From CAYPCH01 sp964409165 (GTDB lineage Bacteria; Bacillota; Clostridia; Acetivibrionales; Acetivibrionaceae), in assembly GCA_964409165.1 (NCBI GenBank), contig CAYPCH010000001.1, positions 1-64,000 of the forward strand: a stretch of DNA of 64,000 bases. The letters run 5' to 3'. The stretch's first letter is position 1; each line of letters starts with the position of its first letter. The position numbers were made by a program, and so were the translations under genes. Below are positions 1 to 9,293 of the stretch, in pieces. Under the pieces are notes generated by a model. It had not been told where the DNA came from and ran no database searches. It was given only the letters and a program-made list of their open reading frames with translations.

Positions 1-360
1 TTCTGTTATAACTTCCTTATAGTACTCTTCAAATTTATTAAATATTTGTATACTCATCTTTAATCGGTTAAGATTCGTAATATATTCTTTATAATTATCA
101 ATTTGAGAAAGTGTTGAGTCTTCTTTTTCCTCTTTATGTGTTTGACCAATTGGAGATATTGTTTGAGTAACTGATGATTCATAAATATCTTTTATCTCTT
201 TCCATCCACTGTCATACAACTTATATGTTTTGCCAGTTAACCTATCTACTTTCAAATGTGTAGAAGTATCTATATAGAATCTATTTGATAAACCTAAAAA
301 TACTAAGCCTACAGTTATAATTATGGCCGCAACTATTATGTAAAACTTATTAAGTTTCAA
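1..360 (-). CDS. Partial membrane-anchored protein of unknown function (3' end outside window)
   Basis: A frame stays open from a TTG codon at 358-360 to the left edge of the window, about 120 codons. The TTG is preceded by AGGTGG about 10 bases upstream. The protein begins KLNKFYIIVAAIIITVG, giving one transmembrane segment at about residues 6-23. A hydrophilic, charged, probably extracellular region follows with no motif I recognise. The C-terminus is missing, so the family cannot be judged. It is read in the same direction as the sugar-sensing block but is separated from it by about 260 bases that include a hairpin, so it is probably a separate unit. The start is inferred; no ATG fits. Confidence 0.6.
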   Translation of the reverse strand, partial: MKLNKFYIIVAAIIITVGLVFLGLSNRFYIDTSTHLKVDRLTGKTYKLYDSGWKEIKDIYESSVTQTISPIGQTHKEEKEDSTLSQIDNYKEYITNLNRLKMSIQIFNKFEEYYKEVITE

Positions 361-584
361 AACAACTTCACCACCTATCCTTAAATATACACTTTAAATA
401 TACACTTTATAAATATCTTTATTTTTAAACATCACGACCACTCCCAGTAAACTAATGTAACATAATTAATAATAAATGTCATACTAAAATGTAAATTTTT
501 ATTTGAATTCTTAGCGACACTTTGAGCAACAAAAACCTCAGAGAACAACCGAAAGCATTTCCCCACTCTCCAAAACCGTTGGTT

Positions 585-632
585 GCGAGTGAGTCAAGGA
601 ACCGTCCCCTGACTCACTGACTCAAGGGACAT
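585..632. repeat. Family E hairpin with conserved AACCGTCCCC loop, copy 1
   Basis: GTGAGTCA at 589-596 pairs with TGACTCAC at 610-617. The loop carries AGGAACCGTCCCC. It lies directly against the stop codon (622-624) of the sugar-binding gene and may act as its 3' end. The same loop recurs in different stems at about 26270 and 46015. Confidence 0.6.
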
Positions 633-1683
633 TCCTGTATACTTCCTCCGCCGTATGAAAACCGTCCTTTATGATTGTATCCTCCATATTCTCCTTAGTC
701 ACAAGAATAGGTTTATACTTTATAAAAGGTACTTCGTATTTTCCATCATCAACAGTACTGTAAAAAACAATATTATTTCCCCTCGCCATATCCACTGCCA
801 GTTCAGCCGCACCTTCTGCAAGTACTTTAATGGGTTTGTATACTGTAGCAAGCTGGGTTCCCTCAACTATGCGCTGGCATGCCGACAGATCAGCGTCATG
901 ACCCACAACATGAACCTCATTTGCCAGCCTGTTTTCAGAAAGAGCCTTTATTGCACCTTCTGCCAAACGGTCATTTGCACCTATAACCCCATCAATCTTT
1001 TGACCTTTTTTTATAGCTTTGCTTACAGTATCATATGCTACCTCTTCCCTCCAATCCTGCGACCATACCTCATCTGCCATATATATGCTGCCGCTATTGA
1101 TACCTTCCTCCAAAGCCTCCTTAAAACCGCTGTTAAACATATAACTGTTGTTATCCTTTCTTGAGCCATTTATAATAATGTAATTACCTTCAGGCACCTT
1201 GCTGTATAATACTCCTGCCATAAGCCTTCCGACCTGTTCATTATCAAAGGATATATACGCGTCAACTCCTGCATTACGGATTAATCTGTCATAAGCTATC
1301 ACCGGAATTCCTTTTTTCTTTGCAACTCTTACGCACTGGGTCAAATCATCCCTGTCATAAGGTATAATAACCAATACATCAATCCCTTCTTCCATAATCT
1401 CATTTATCTGGGTTATCTGACGCTCAATATCCTCATTTGCGTTCCTGACTATTACTTGTGCACCAAGCTCTTTTGCTTTTGATATAAAAATATCTCTGTC
1501 CTTTTGCCATCGTTCAATTACAAGCCCATCCATAACCAATCCTATTACAAGCTTTTTGTTTACATCTTTATCTTTATTTTTATCTTTGTTTGTATTCTGA
1601 TCACCTAAATCGCAGGAGCAAACAAACGACATAAGAGTAAATCCTGCAATTATGCAAAGTAATCTTTTAAAGCTTTCCCCCAC
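622..1683 (-). CDS. Sugar-binding lipoprotein, XylF/ChvE type (periplasmic-binding-protein family I)
   Basis: This is probably an extracellular sugar-binding lipoprotein of 353 residues. It starts at GTG with GGGGG 8 bases upstream. The N-terminus has a basic and hydrophobic signal peptide ending in VCSC (residues 21-24), a plausible lipobox with Cys24 as the lipid anchor, followed by a Lys/Asp/Asn-rich linker. The mature part has the type-I binding-protein fold pattern: VIGLVMDGLVIERWQKD at the start of lobe one, then VLVIIPYD, IPVIAYDRLI, and DGVIGANDRLAEGAI in lobe two. It resembles the binding protein at 9294 and is the last gene of a run containing a kinase and regulator. It may be a second substrate receptor for the ABC transporter or an input to the sensor kinase. 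The substrate cannot be read from sequence. Confidence 0.8.
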   Translation of the reverse strand: MGESFKRLLCIIAGFTLMSFVCSCDLGDQNTNKDKNKDKDVNKKLVIGLVMDGLVIERWQKDRDIFISKAKELGAQVIVRNANEDIERQITQINEIMEEGIDVLVIIPYDRDDLTQCVRVAKKKGIPVIAYDRLIRNAGVDAYISFDNEQVGRLMAGVLYSKVPEGNYIIINGSRKDNNSYMFNSGFKEALEEGINSGSIYMADEVWSQDWREEVAYDTVSKAIKKGQKIDGVIGANDRLAEGAIKALSENRLANEVHVVGHDADLSACQRIVEGTQLATVYKPIKVLAEGAAELAVDMARGNNIVFYSTVDDGKYEVPFIKYKPILVTKENMEDTIIKDGFHTAEEVYRNVP

Positions 1684-1698
1684 AATACGAACCCCCTT

Positions 1699-3294
1699 TT
1701 ATCTATTTTTTGTTGCATAACAGGTCGGAGATATTCCTGTATTCTTCTTGAACAATCTGCTGAAATAATTTGGATCTCCATATCCTACACTGTAGCATAT
1801 CTCTTTTATAGTCATATTGGTAGAATTCATCAACTGTTTGCTGCGCTCAATACGTATAAAGGTTAAATACTCAATAAAATTATAGCCCGTCTGCTCCTTG
1901 AATAACCTGCTGAAATACTGCGGGCTAATGTTTAAGATTCTTGACAGCTCTTCTAATGCAATTTCCTTGTAAAAGTTTTCTTTTATGTACTCTTTTGCTC
2001 TTTCAACAATATAATTGCCTTTTTCCGATTTTACGGTTTGAATCTTCTTTGTAATGTATCTGATGCGATTTACACACCATATGGTCAATTCCCCTGCATT
2101 GTCGACAAAAAGCATTTCCTTGATATAATCATCATAATTAAGATAAGTATCTTCACAAACACCTGCTTCTATAGCTTTCCTATGAACTATAACCATATAC
2201 TCGACTAAAATGTTCTTCCTCTTATCAAAATCAAGTTCACAATTACCATTTATTTTATCCGTAATCTGATAAAAAATAGCAGTAGCACCGTCTTCATCTC
2301 CAAGATTGATTTTGCCGATAAGGTTGTCTATTTCTGCAATTTCCCTGAAGTGTGCCGATTGTTCACAGCAAACATCCATAATGTGCAAGACGCTTTCTCC
2401 TCTATTTTGCCTCAGTGCTTTAACTGCCTCCTCATAAGAATATATGATTTCCTGGTTATTCTTATATCCTCCTATTCCTATAAAACACTCTGCCTTAATT
2501 CTCTCTTGCACACCTTCAAGTATTTCTTCCGATAATTCTATGGTCTGCAATCTGAATTCATACTCGTCTTTTATCTGACCACATGAAACATAAACAATAA
2601 CTCTATTTACAAGAACGGGACCCACAACGCACCTGCACTTAAATTTAAAAACATCTCTTATATAAGGATAATTTTCCTGCCATATTATATTTGACGCTAT
2701 TTTGCCGGACAATCCGGTTGACTTGTCACCTTCACCGAATTGCAAAATCATTATATAGCCACCTGAGCAACTCACATCAAGAATATCGCTGTATTTGACC
2801 AGCTCCTCATTAAACTCGGTATTCAGAAGTATTGAATAGATAAAACCATGCTCCAAATATGGAAGTGCTTTATCCAGTTTTTCCATGTTTTCCAACTCTT
2901 TTTTCTTTTTATTCTCCTCTTCAAATATCTGAGTTGCCATTTTCATTATGGTATTGACCAGAATGGTTTTATTTATGGGTTTTATTATGTAATGCTCCAC
3001 ACCAAGTTCCATGGCCTGTTTTGCAAACTCAAACTGCTCATAAGCTGAAATAATTGCATATTTAATGTCAGGTTGACATCGCCTTATTTCGGAAATTGCA
3101 TCTATACCGTTGATGCCCGGCATCCTGATATCCATAAGTATAATGTCGGGTTGGTGCTCCCGAGCCTTTTCTATAGCTTCCCTGCCACTTCTGGCATATG
3201 CAGTAATTCTCACATCCTTAATGCTCTTTTTTACAATATGTGTTATGGCATCAATTACAATTTGTTCATCATCTACAATCATAAGCTTGTACAT
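1699..3294 (-). CDS. Two-component response regulator, YesN/AraC type
   Basis: A 531-residue transcription regulator. The N-terminal receiver domain (about 1-125) has MYKLMIVDDEQ with the acidic pair, DIILMDIRMPG with the phosphoacceptor Asp, and IIKPI with the conserved Lys. A long middle region (about 140-420) of the type seen in YesN proteins has no clear catalytic motif. The C-terminal 100 residues hold two helix-turn-helix motifs of the AraC family (LEELSRILNISPQYFSRLF and IKEICYSVGYGDPNYFSRLF). The ATG at 3292-3294 was chosen because AAGGAGG lies 6 bases before it; longer starts overlap that site. The gene overlaps the kinase gene by 26 bases, so the two are translationally coupled. It most likely controls the neighbouring sugar transporter genes. 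Confidence 0.92.
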   Translation of the reverse strand: MYKLMIVDDEQIVIDAITHIVKKSIKDVRITAYARSGREAIEKAREHQPDIILMDIRMPGINGIDAISEIRRCQPDIKYAIISAYEQFEFAKQAMELGVEHYIIKPINKTILVNTIMKMATQIFEEENKKKKELENMEKLDKALPYLEHGFIYSILLNTEFNEELVKYSDILDVSCSGGYIMILQFGEGDKSTGLSGKIASNIIWQENYPYIRDVFKFKCRCVVGPVLVNRVIVYVSCGQIKDEYEFRLQTIELSEEILEGVQERIKAECFIGIGGYKNNQEIIYSYEEAVKALRQNRGESVLHIMDVCCEQSAHFREIAEIDNLIGKINLGDEDGATAIFYQITDKINGNCELDFDKRKNILVEYMVIVHRKAIEAGVCEDTYLNYDDYIKEMLFVDNAGELTIWCVNRIRYITKKIQTVKSEKGNYIVERAKEYIKENFYKEIALEELSRILNISPQYFSRLFKEQTGYNFIEYLTFIRIERSKQLMNSTNMTIKEICYSVGYGDPNYFSRLFKKNTGISPTCYATKNR

Positions 3295-4801
3295 ACTCAT
3301 CCTCCTTAATTTCCGGAATTCTGACAACTACTCTTGTACCTTCACATCTTACGCTTGTAATACTAATAACATCTTCATATTTAAAATAAAGCCTTAATCG
3401 CTGTATAACATTACTGATACCAATACCGGTAGTATGGCCTTTTATAGGCTTCTCAATTGTAAATCTCTCTCTTGAAGCCTTTCTTAGGATTTCGCCAATT
3501 GTTTCATCTTCCATTCCTACACCATTATCTGCAATTGCAATAATAACATGATTATTCTCTTTATATACATGAACTGAAATATTTCCGCCTTCCTCTTTTT
3601 CTCCTATACCATGAATACAGGAATTTTCAATAACAGGCTGTAAAATAAGCGGAGGCATTATATATTTCAGGAGTGCCTCATCTTCTATCTGTTCGCTGAA
3701 AGTTATCATGTCACCAAATCTGACCTTCATCAGATCAATATATGCCCGTATGTTGTTTATTTCATCCTTCAATGTTACCTCTGTATCCGGTCGCCTTACA
3801 TTATAGCGAAATACAGCCGCTAAATTCTCTAAAAAATAGGATGTTTTGTCGGCATCCTCAATCATAGCCAATTGAACACCGGCATTCAGTGTGTTAAATA
3901 AAAAATGAGGGTTGATTTGGGATTGCAGGGATTGAAGCTCAGCATTATTAAGAAGTGTCTGCATTTTTAGATTCTGCATCTCCTTTTCCATCAGCTTTGA
4001 TTCAATTTCAGCTTTACTTTGCAGTGCTTCTATATAACTGCGCACACTTGTTTTCATTTTATTAAATGCCTTTACCAGCACTTTAATTTCATCTTCACTT
4101 GTTGCTATAACCTCATCAGAATCAAAGTTGCCCTTTGAAATTTCCTCAGCGGCAAAAGAAAGCCTTACTATCGGATCTGTCATCTTATAAGTAGTATAAA
4201 GAATAATGATGAAAGATAGAACAAGTATATCAATTATCATTATAAGATTTGCTTTCTCCGAAACCATATTGTTTTTAGATAAAGTAATGTAGTATTCCGT
4301 ATTACTTTTAAGAAACTGTAGATTCAGACCCTGCATTTCTTCCATTACGTACTTTCCGGCAGTATGAACATTGTTGTATTTTTCGCGGATGGTATTTGCA
4401 TCCCTTGCATATTTGGCACTTATTGCTTCCTCTGCATTTTCATTAAATTTAGAAATCAGATTGTCCAACCTTGCTATATTATAGTTACCGGCAAACTTTG
4501 TATTCTGCAGTTTATCCATATTTTCATTCAGCAGGTCTATATTCCTCTGATATCTGTTTTTACTATTTGAATCCTTGGTTTGGATAAATAACGTAAGATT
4601 TTTTTCAGCATCTGCTAAATTTGCTTGCATGTCTTCTAAAAGGATAATGCTTTTAAACATTAAATCAATTTTTTTAAAAAAGTAACTTGAATTCAGTGAT
4701 AAATATATGCTTACAAGACTTATAAGCACAATAGGCATAAGAAAATAGAAAAGCATTTTTTTTCTGATTGTGTTCAAAGAAAACTTTCTTTTCCTGTTCA
4801 T
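3269..4801 (-). CDS. Sensor histidine kinase, YesM/LytS type with HAMP domain
   Basis: A 510-residue membrane sensor kinase. Transmembrane helices lie at about residues 14-35 and 185-207, enclosing a 150-residue extracellular helical region. A HAMP linker (about 208-260) and a short coiled coil lead to the His_kinase domain, where QINPHFLFNTLN contains the phosphorylated His. The ATPase part shows VIENSCIHGI (N box), DNGVGM and GIGISNVIQRLRLYF. GGAGG precedes the ATG. The gene sits between a membrane-tethered sugar-binding protein and an AraC-type regulator. This suggests that the binding protein presents a sugar signal to the kinase, which then phosphorylates the regulator. That partnership is inferred from gene order. 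Confidence 0.92.
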   Translation of the reverse strand: MNRKRKFSLNTIRKKMLFYFLMPIVLISLVSIYLSLNSSYFFKKIDLMFKSIILLEDMQANLADAEKNLTLFIQTKDSNSKNRYQRNIDLLNENMDKLQNTKFAGNYNIARLDNLISKFNENAEEAISAKYARDANTIREKYNNVHTAGKYVMEEMQGLNLQFLKSNTEYYITLSKNNMVSEKANLIMIIDILVLSFIIILYTTYKMTDPIVRLSFAAEEISKGNFDSDEVIATSEDEIKVLVKAFNKMKTSVRSYIEALQSKAEIESKLMEKEMQNLKMQTLLNNAELQSLQSQINPHFLFNTLNAGVQLAMIEDADKTSYFLENLAAVFRYNVRRPDTEVTLKDEINNIRAYIDLMKVRFGDMITFSEQIEDEALLKYIMPPLILQPVIENSCIHGIGEKEEGGNISVHVYKENNHVIIAIADNGVGMEDETIGEILRKASRERFTIEKPIKGHTTGIGISNVIQRLRLYFKYEDVISITSVRCEGTRVVVRIPEIKEDEYVQAYDCR

Positions 4802-4813
4802 AGTATCCTCCGC

Positions 4814-5848
4814 TTATTTTTTTATCTCTTTTGTATCTTTTCTTATCAGCTTAAACGGTATTTCTACATAATCACTGCTCATATTGCTACCTGATAGGGT
4901 TTCAATACACTTCTGACTCATTGTCACGGGATTCATATCAAAGGTTGCTGAAATTACCTCCAAATCAATATATTTCATTATCTCTTCCGAGACACCAACT
5001 CCTATTATCTTGATATCTCCAACCCTATTCAGGTCAATAATTACCTGTGCTGCTCCAAAAGCATCCTTCTCGCTTGTGCATACAATAACATCTATATCAG
5101 GATTTTCCCTAATGATATCATACGCAACATCCTCTGAACTGAACAAGTCAGTACTTGTCCTGGCTATTGACTTAAGACTTACTCCAGGGTACATGTCAGT
5201 AATGGATTTAAATCCTTCTATAATTAGACTCCCCGTCACATCTTTTTCATCTTCAGATATACTCTGCACCATCAGAGCAATTTCTCCATTTATCTCAGAC
5301 ATTTCAACAATGGCACATCTTGCCGCCGCTTTTCCAAAATCATACGCATTATACCCTACAAAATACGCTCTGTCCGTTCCCCGTGCATCAGTATAGACAA
5401 ATCCAACATCAATCCCTTTTTCTATAGCCTTTTTTATTGCATCTATATAATCGGACTCATATATGCCCTGTGCAATGATTCCGTCCACACCGGCGGCAAC
5501 TGCCGTATTTATTTTGTCTACCGCTTGGTTTATAGTTTCTACATTTGAAAAATCAACAAGAAATTGATTCTGTTCTGCCTTTCGGTATATGCCTTCTTTA
5601 AATTTATTCAAGAAATCATCCGACGTGTGATACATAACCACCAATATGTACTTTTGATATTCTTTGCTTGACTCATTTGAATTTATATTTTTATCGAAGT
5701 TTTCATCATTGCATATTGAATATGTAATAGATACAAAAAACGCAACTGCTAAAACTAAAAACAAAAAGGCTATCAATCCACGTAAAAACACATTAAAGCT
5801 TTTACTTTCCCTTATCTTTTCAAACAAGCTTTTACTGTTCTCGCCCAT
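4814..5848 (-). CDS. Membrane-tethered sugar-binding protein, RbsB-like, probable sensor partner
   Basis: A 344-residue binding protein of type-I fold. Unlike the two lipoproteins nearby, it has no lipobox. It has a single uncleaved-looking transmembrane anchor at about residues 24-46 (LRGLIAFLFLVLAVAFFV). The external part has YILVVMYHTSDDFLNKFKEG, GVDGIIAQGIYE, DIDVIVCTSEKDAFGAAQVI and IKIIGVGVSEE, matching the sugar-binding cleft segments of RbsB/LacI-like proteins. It ends 12 bases before the kinase gene and has GGGGG before its ATG. The anchor and position suggest a fixed receptor that reports sugar to the kinase rather than delivering it to the permease. The ligand is unknown. Confidence 0.8.
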   Translation of the reverse strand: MGENSKSLFEKIRESKSFNVFLRGLIAFLFLVLAVAFFVSITYSICNDENFDKNINSNESSKEYQKYILVVMYHTSDDFLNKFKEGIYRKAEQNQFLVDFSNVETINQAVDKINTAVAAGVDGIIAQGIYESDYIDAIKKAIEKGIDVGFVYTDARGTDRAYFVGYNAYDFGKAAARCAIVEMSEINGEIALMVQSISEDEKDVTGSLIIEGFKSITDMYPGVSLKSIARTSTDLFSSEDVAYDIIRENPDIDVIVCTSEKDAFGAAQVIIDLNRVGDIKIIGVGVSEEIMKYIDLEVISATFDMNPVTMSQKCIETLSGSNMSSDYVEIPFKLIRKDTKEIKK

Positions 5849-6007
5849 TATGTCCCCCTTAAATACAAAATAAATCAGATACCTTTTACATATTTTATAT
5901 TCAACACAATAAAATGTCTACAAATGTTCTTCCTTTGTTTACAATATTTTATATTATATCATAAAATAAAAAAACAAAGGAACAATAAAGTACCCTTTGT
6001 TTTTTAT

Positions 6008-6071
6008 TTGGGTCATTTCCTGAAAGGAAATCCGGCAAAAAGCTTTGAGGCTCGTTGTCCCTAAGCTTTTA
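6008..6071 (+). repeat. Family A two-hairpin element, copy 1
   Basis: TTTCCTGAAAGGAAA (palindrome), then CCGGCAAAA, then a second hairpin flanked by AAAAGCTTT and AAGCTTTT with a degraded stem. It lies between the permease and the tethered binding protein, opposite in orientation to both. Confidence 0.65.
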
Positions 6072-6118
6072 ATTTCACCATTCTTAATTTATAATCTTCA
6101 TAATCCTGCTATGTCAGT

Positions 6119-7285
6119 TCACCTTTGCTTTGACTTTGTGTGAACGTCAAACGCCACTGCTAAAAGTAATACCACACCTTGAATAATAGACTGCACAAAT
6201 GTACTTATTCCACTAATGGACATTCCGTTCTTCATTATTCCCATAATAAATCCGCCTATTATAGTACCTATAACGGTTCCTACACCTCCTGTTGCAGAGG
6301 CTCCACCTATAAAGCAGGCCGCAATTGCATCCAGTTCAAGTCCGTCTCCCGCTGTAGGCGACGAAGAACTCAGCCTTCCTGCAAATATAATACCGGCAAC
6401 CGCTGCCAATAATCCCATATTGGCATACACCCAAAAAAGTACTTTTTTTGTATTTATGCCAGATAATTCAGCGGCTTTCGCATTACCTCCCAGTGCATAA
6501 ATATGCCTTCCTGCAACAGTTTTATTTGTTATAAATGAATAGAAAACAATCAGAAAAACCAACAAAATAACAACATACGGCAACCCATTAGCCAATGCGA
6601 GCCATACTGAAAAAAGATTTATAAGACTGGCTATAATAATTAATTTAAATATAAATATTTCATTTGGGTTCACATCAAAACCTTGTTCCATTTTTACCTT
6701 TCTATTTACAACTTCCCATAACATATATGCAATTGAGCAAATTACACCAATAATAACCGTCGTAACATGCAATCCGTCTCCAGAACCAAAATAGTCCGGA
6801 ATAACTCCCAATGCAATGGTACCATACAATTGAGGTAATTGAACTGTCTGACCATCCAGTATAAGATTATTGATACCCCGAAAAATAAGCATCCCGGATA
6901 AGGTTGCTATAAAAGACGGAACACCTATATAAGCAATCCAAAACCCATTCCACATTCCGGCTAACAGACCTATAAGGAGTGCAAAAAATATGGAAAGTAC
7001 CACAGGAATCTGCAATGTTACACTAAAGTATGCCGAAACTGCACTGACAAATGCCAAAATAGACCCCACTGAAAGATCTACATTGCCTCCTGTCAGGATG
7101 CACAGAATCATACCAACAGCAAGTATTAAAACATAGCTGTTTTGCAGAATCACCCTAAAGACGTTAATTGGCTGTAACAGTACCCCTTTAGTCAACATCT
7201 GGAATGCTACCATAATAATCATTAGTGCAATAAGCATTGCATACTGTCTAATGTTATGTTTTATAATATCTGTTACTTTCTCCAT
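6119..7285 (-). CDS. Sugar ABC transporter permease, CUT2 (XylH/MmsB type)
   Basis: A 388-residue integral membrane permease with about ten hydrophobic segments. The CUT2 signature regions are visible: LTGGNVDLSVGSILAFVSAV near residue 65, VPSFIATLSGM, and ALGGNAKAAELSGINTKKV followed by ASATGGVGTVIGTIIGG near the C-terminus. The length (about 390) fits XylH-type permeases rather than the shorter RbsC. The ATG at 7283-7285 has GGAGAG 9 bases upstream; the longer start at 7312 lacks a site. It works with the ATPase at 7540 and the binding protein at 9294. A family C element separates it from the ATPase gene, so the operon may be transcribed through a large hairpin. Confidence 0.9.
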   Translation of the reverse strand: MEKVTDIIKHNIRQYAMLIALMIIMVAFQMLTKGVLLQPINVFRVILQNSYVLILAVGMILCILTGGNVDLSVGSILAFVSAVSAYFSVTLQIPVVLSIFFALLIGLLAGMWNGFWIAYIGVPSFIATLSGMLIFRGINNLILDGQTVQLPQLYGTIALGVIPDYFGSGDGLHVTTVIIGVICSIAYMLWEVVNRKVKMEQGFDVNPNEIFIFKLIIIASLINLFSVWLALANGLPYVVILLVFLIVFYSFITNKTVAGRHIYALGGNAKAAELSGINTKKVLFWVYANMGLLAAVAGIIFAGRLSSSSPTAGDGLELDAIAACFIGGASATGGVGTVIGTIIGGFIMGIMKNGMSISGISTFVQSIIQGVVLLLAVAFDVHTKSKQR

Positions 7286-7393
7286 GTCATCACTCTCTCC
7301 ATTAATACACATTTATATTTATACTAAAAATATTATGAAATACATTGAATCTGATAAACTTTTAAAGCTATACTCCAATTATTTATTATTAAC

Positions 7394-7526
7394 TTAACTT
7401 TCCCGCTTATAGTATTTTGAGGCTCTGGTTGCTCACAAGTTAAGAGCAAAAAGTTTACTTTTTGACCGCGGTGAGCAATGCTACGTTAGTGGCAAAGAGC
7501 CCATAAATACTGTGGGAAAGTTGTGT
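7394..7526. repeat. Family C palindromic MITE-like element, copy 1 (full length)
   Basis: About 130 bases. The ends read ACTTTCCC and GGGAAAGT. Further in, AGTATTT and GAGGCTCT face AGAGCCC and AAATACT, TTGCTCAC faces GTGAGCAA, and the centre is AAAAAGTTTACTTTTT. The whole element can fold into one long hairpin. A near-identical inverted copy lies at 19039-19171. It carries no coding sequence. Confidence 0.8.
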
Positions 7527-7539
7527 TGTTAACATTCAA

Positions 7540-9087
7540 CTACAGTGATTTATTATCAAGAATGCACTTCATAATACTTTCCTGACATGCCTCTTCTTTT
7601 TTCATCTCTCCGACAAATCTGCCTTCATTCATTATGTATATCCTATCGCAAATCCCAAGAATTTCAGGTAAATCTGAGGATATAACAACTGTGCATTTTC
7701 CCTGTTCTGCCAATTGATTGATGATTGTATAGATTTCGTACTTTGCTCCAACGTCAATTCCACGTGTAGGCTCATCCAGAAACAACACATCAGGTTCTGA
7801 AAAAATCCATTTGCTTAAAACTACTTTTTGCTGATTGCCACCGGATAAATTACCTGTTTTCTGAAAAATTCCCGATGATTTTATATTCAGCTTTGTCCTG
7901 TATTCCTCAGCTATATGTACTTCCATGTTTTCGTCCAGTATATTTTCTTTACTGATCTTGTCAAGCCTTGCCAATGTTATATTTCTTCGAATGTCATCAA
8001 TCAGGATCAATCCAGCGTTTTTTCTGTCTTCTGTGACATAAGCCAGTCCTTGCTCAATAGCCTCACCTACATTGCGCGGTTTTATTTCCATATCATCTTT
8101 TATGATTTTACCGCTTATCTTCTTGCCGTAGGCTTTACCAAAAATACTCATAAAAAGTTCAGTTCTGCCAGCTCCCATTAATCCCGCAATTCCGACCACT
8201 TCACCCTTTTTTATATAGAAATTTACATTCTTAATCCGCATCCTATCCTCTTCTAACGGATCATACACTACCCAATCCTTTACCTCGAAACCAATATCAC
8301 CAACATTTGATGTTCTCGGCGGAAAACGGTTAACCAGTTCTCTTCCAACCATCCCCTTGATAATACGGTTTTCTGAAATATCGTCTTCACCTTTTGTCAG
8401 AGTTTCAATTACTGCACCATCCCTTATAACTGTAATATGATCCGCTATTCTGGTAACTTCATGCAATTTATGAGATATAATGATACATGTAAGACCTTGG
8501 CAACTGTTAAGTTCCATTAAAAGGTTCAATAAATTGTCTGAATCTTCTTGATTTAATGCTGCAGTAGGTTCGTCAAGAATAAGAAGTTTAACCTCTTTCG
8601 CAAGAGCTTTAGCTATCTCAACAAGTTGTTGCTTTCCTACACCAATGTCTTTTATGAGCTTGTTGTAATTTTCTTTTAATCCTACTCTCTGCATCAAATT
8701 TTTTGCTTCCTGATTTGTAACATCCCAATTTATTATTCCATTCTTTGCCCTTTCATTCCCAAGGTATATGTTTTCTGCTATAGTCATATAGGGATTTAAA
8801 GCTAATTCCTGATGTATAATAGCTATACCCACATTTTCACTTTCACGGATATCTTTGAATTCGCACTTTTCTCCGTTAAAGTACATGTCACCTGAATATG
8901 TTCTGTATGGATAGATGCCGCTTAAGACATTCATAAGTGTTGATTTGCCTGCTCCGTTTTCACCAACAAGAGCGTGTATTTCCCCTTGCTTTACTTTCAA
9001 GTTTACATTGTCAAGAGCTTTCACTCCCGGAAATGTTTTTGTTATATTTATCATTTCAAGAATATATTCCGAATTATACTCCAACAT
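7540..9087 (-). CDS. Sugar ABC transporter ATP-binding protein, two ATPase domains (XylG/MglA type)
   Basis: A 515-residue cytoplasmic ATPase with two fused nucleotide-binding domains. Domain one has Walker A GENGAGKSTLMN, the signature region GVGKQQLVEIAKAL and Walker B LLILDEPTAAL. Domain two has the altered Walker A GLMGAGRTELF usual for this family, the signature LSGGNQQKVVLSKW and Walker B VLFLDEPTRGID. This is the standard plan of CUT2 sugar ATPases. The ATG at 9085-9087 was chosen because TAGGAG lies 7 bases upstream; the longer start at 9111 has none. It powers the permease downstream and pairs with the binding protein upstream. The substrate is probably a monosaccharide, from the family only. 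Confidence 0.93.
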   Translation of the reverse strand: MLEYNSEYILEMINITKTFPGVKALDNVNLKVKQGEIHALVGENGAGKSTLMNVLSGIYPYRTYSGDMYFNGEKCEFKDIRESENVGIAIIHQELALNPYMTIAENIYLGNERAKNGIINWDVTNQEAKNLMQRVGLKENYNKLIKDIGVGKQQLVEIAKALAKEVKLLILDEPTAALNQEDSDNLLNLLMELNSCQGLTCIIISHKLHEVTRIADHITVIRDGAVIETLTKGEDDISENRIIKGMVGRELVNRFPPRTSNVGDIGFEVKDWVVYDPLEEDRMRIKNVNFYIKKGEVVGIAGLMGAGRTELFMSIFGKAYGKKISGKIIKDDMEIKPRNVGEAIEQGLAYVTEDRKNAGLILIDDIRRNITLARLDKISKENILDENMEVHIAEEYRTKLNIKSSGIFQKTGNLSGGNQQKVVLSKWIFSEPDVLFLDEPTRGIDVGAKYEIYTIINQLAEQGKCTVVISSDLPEILGICDRIYIMNEGRFVGEMKKEEACQESIMKCILDNKSL

Positions 9088-9106
9088 ATCTATACTCCTA
9101 AATTGA

Positions 9107-9229
9107 ACCATAATAAAGATTTTTTATTGCATTTAAATTTTGCAATGTAATAATTTCAAGATATATAATATAAGATAAAACGAAATTGAAGTGCGATGTA
9201 AAATCTTTATTGCATTCAATATGGTTATT
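9107..9229. repeat. Family D short repeat, copy 1, with inverted partner
   Basis: The core at 9183-9221 reads, on the minus strand, ATTGAATGCAATAAAGAT followed by TTTACATCGCACTTCAATTT. A second inverted AATAAAGATTTT lies at about 9113, so the stretch can fold back on itself. Other copies are near 31040, 35130 and 56110. Confidence 0.6.
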
Positions 9230-9247
9230 TTTTTAATACTGCTCAAT

Positions 9248-9280
9248 ATTATGACGAGGACTTAAAGTCCTCATCATAAT
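9248..9280. promoter_or_regulatory. Hairpin between binding-protein and ATPase genes, probable 3' stabiliser
   Basis: ATTATGA-C-GAGGACT faces AGTCCTC-A-TCATAAT with a short loop. It starts 14 bases past the binding-protein stop codon. No T run follows on the minus strand, so it is more likely to protect the binding-protein mRNA from 3' decay than to end transcription. Confidence 0.5.
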
Positions 9281-9293
9281 ACAGTAAGATTTT

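Noticed and set aside
7394..7526. Complete insertion sequence with transposase
   Set aside because: The element is about 130 bases and holds no coding frame; no transposase gene is present in the window.
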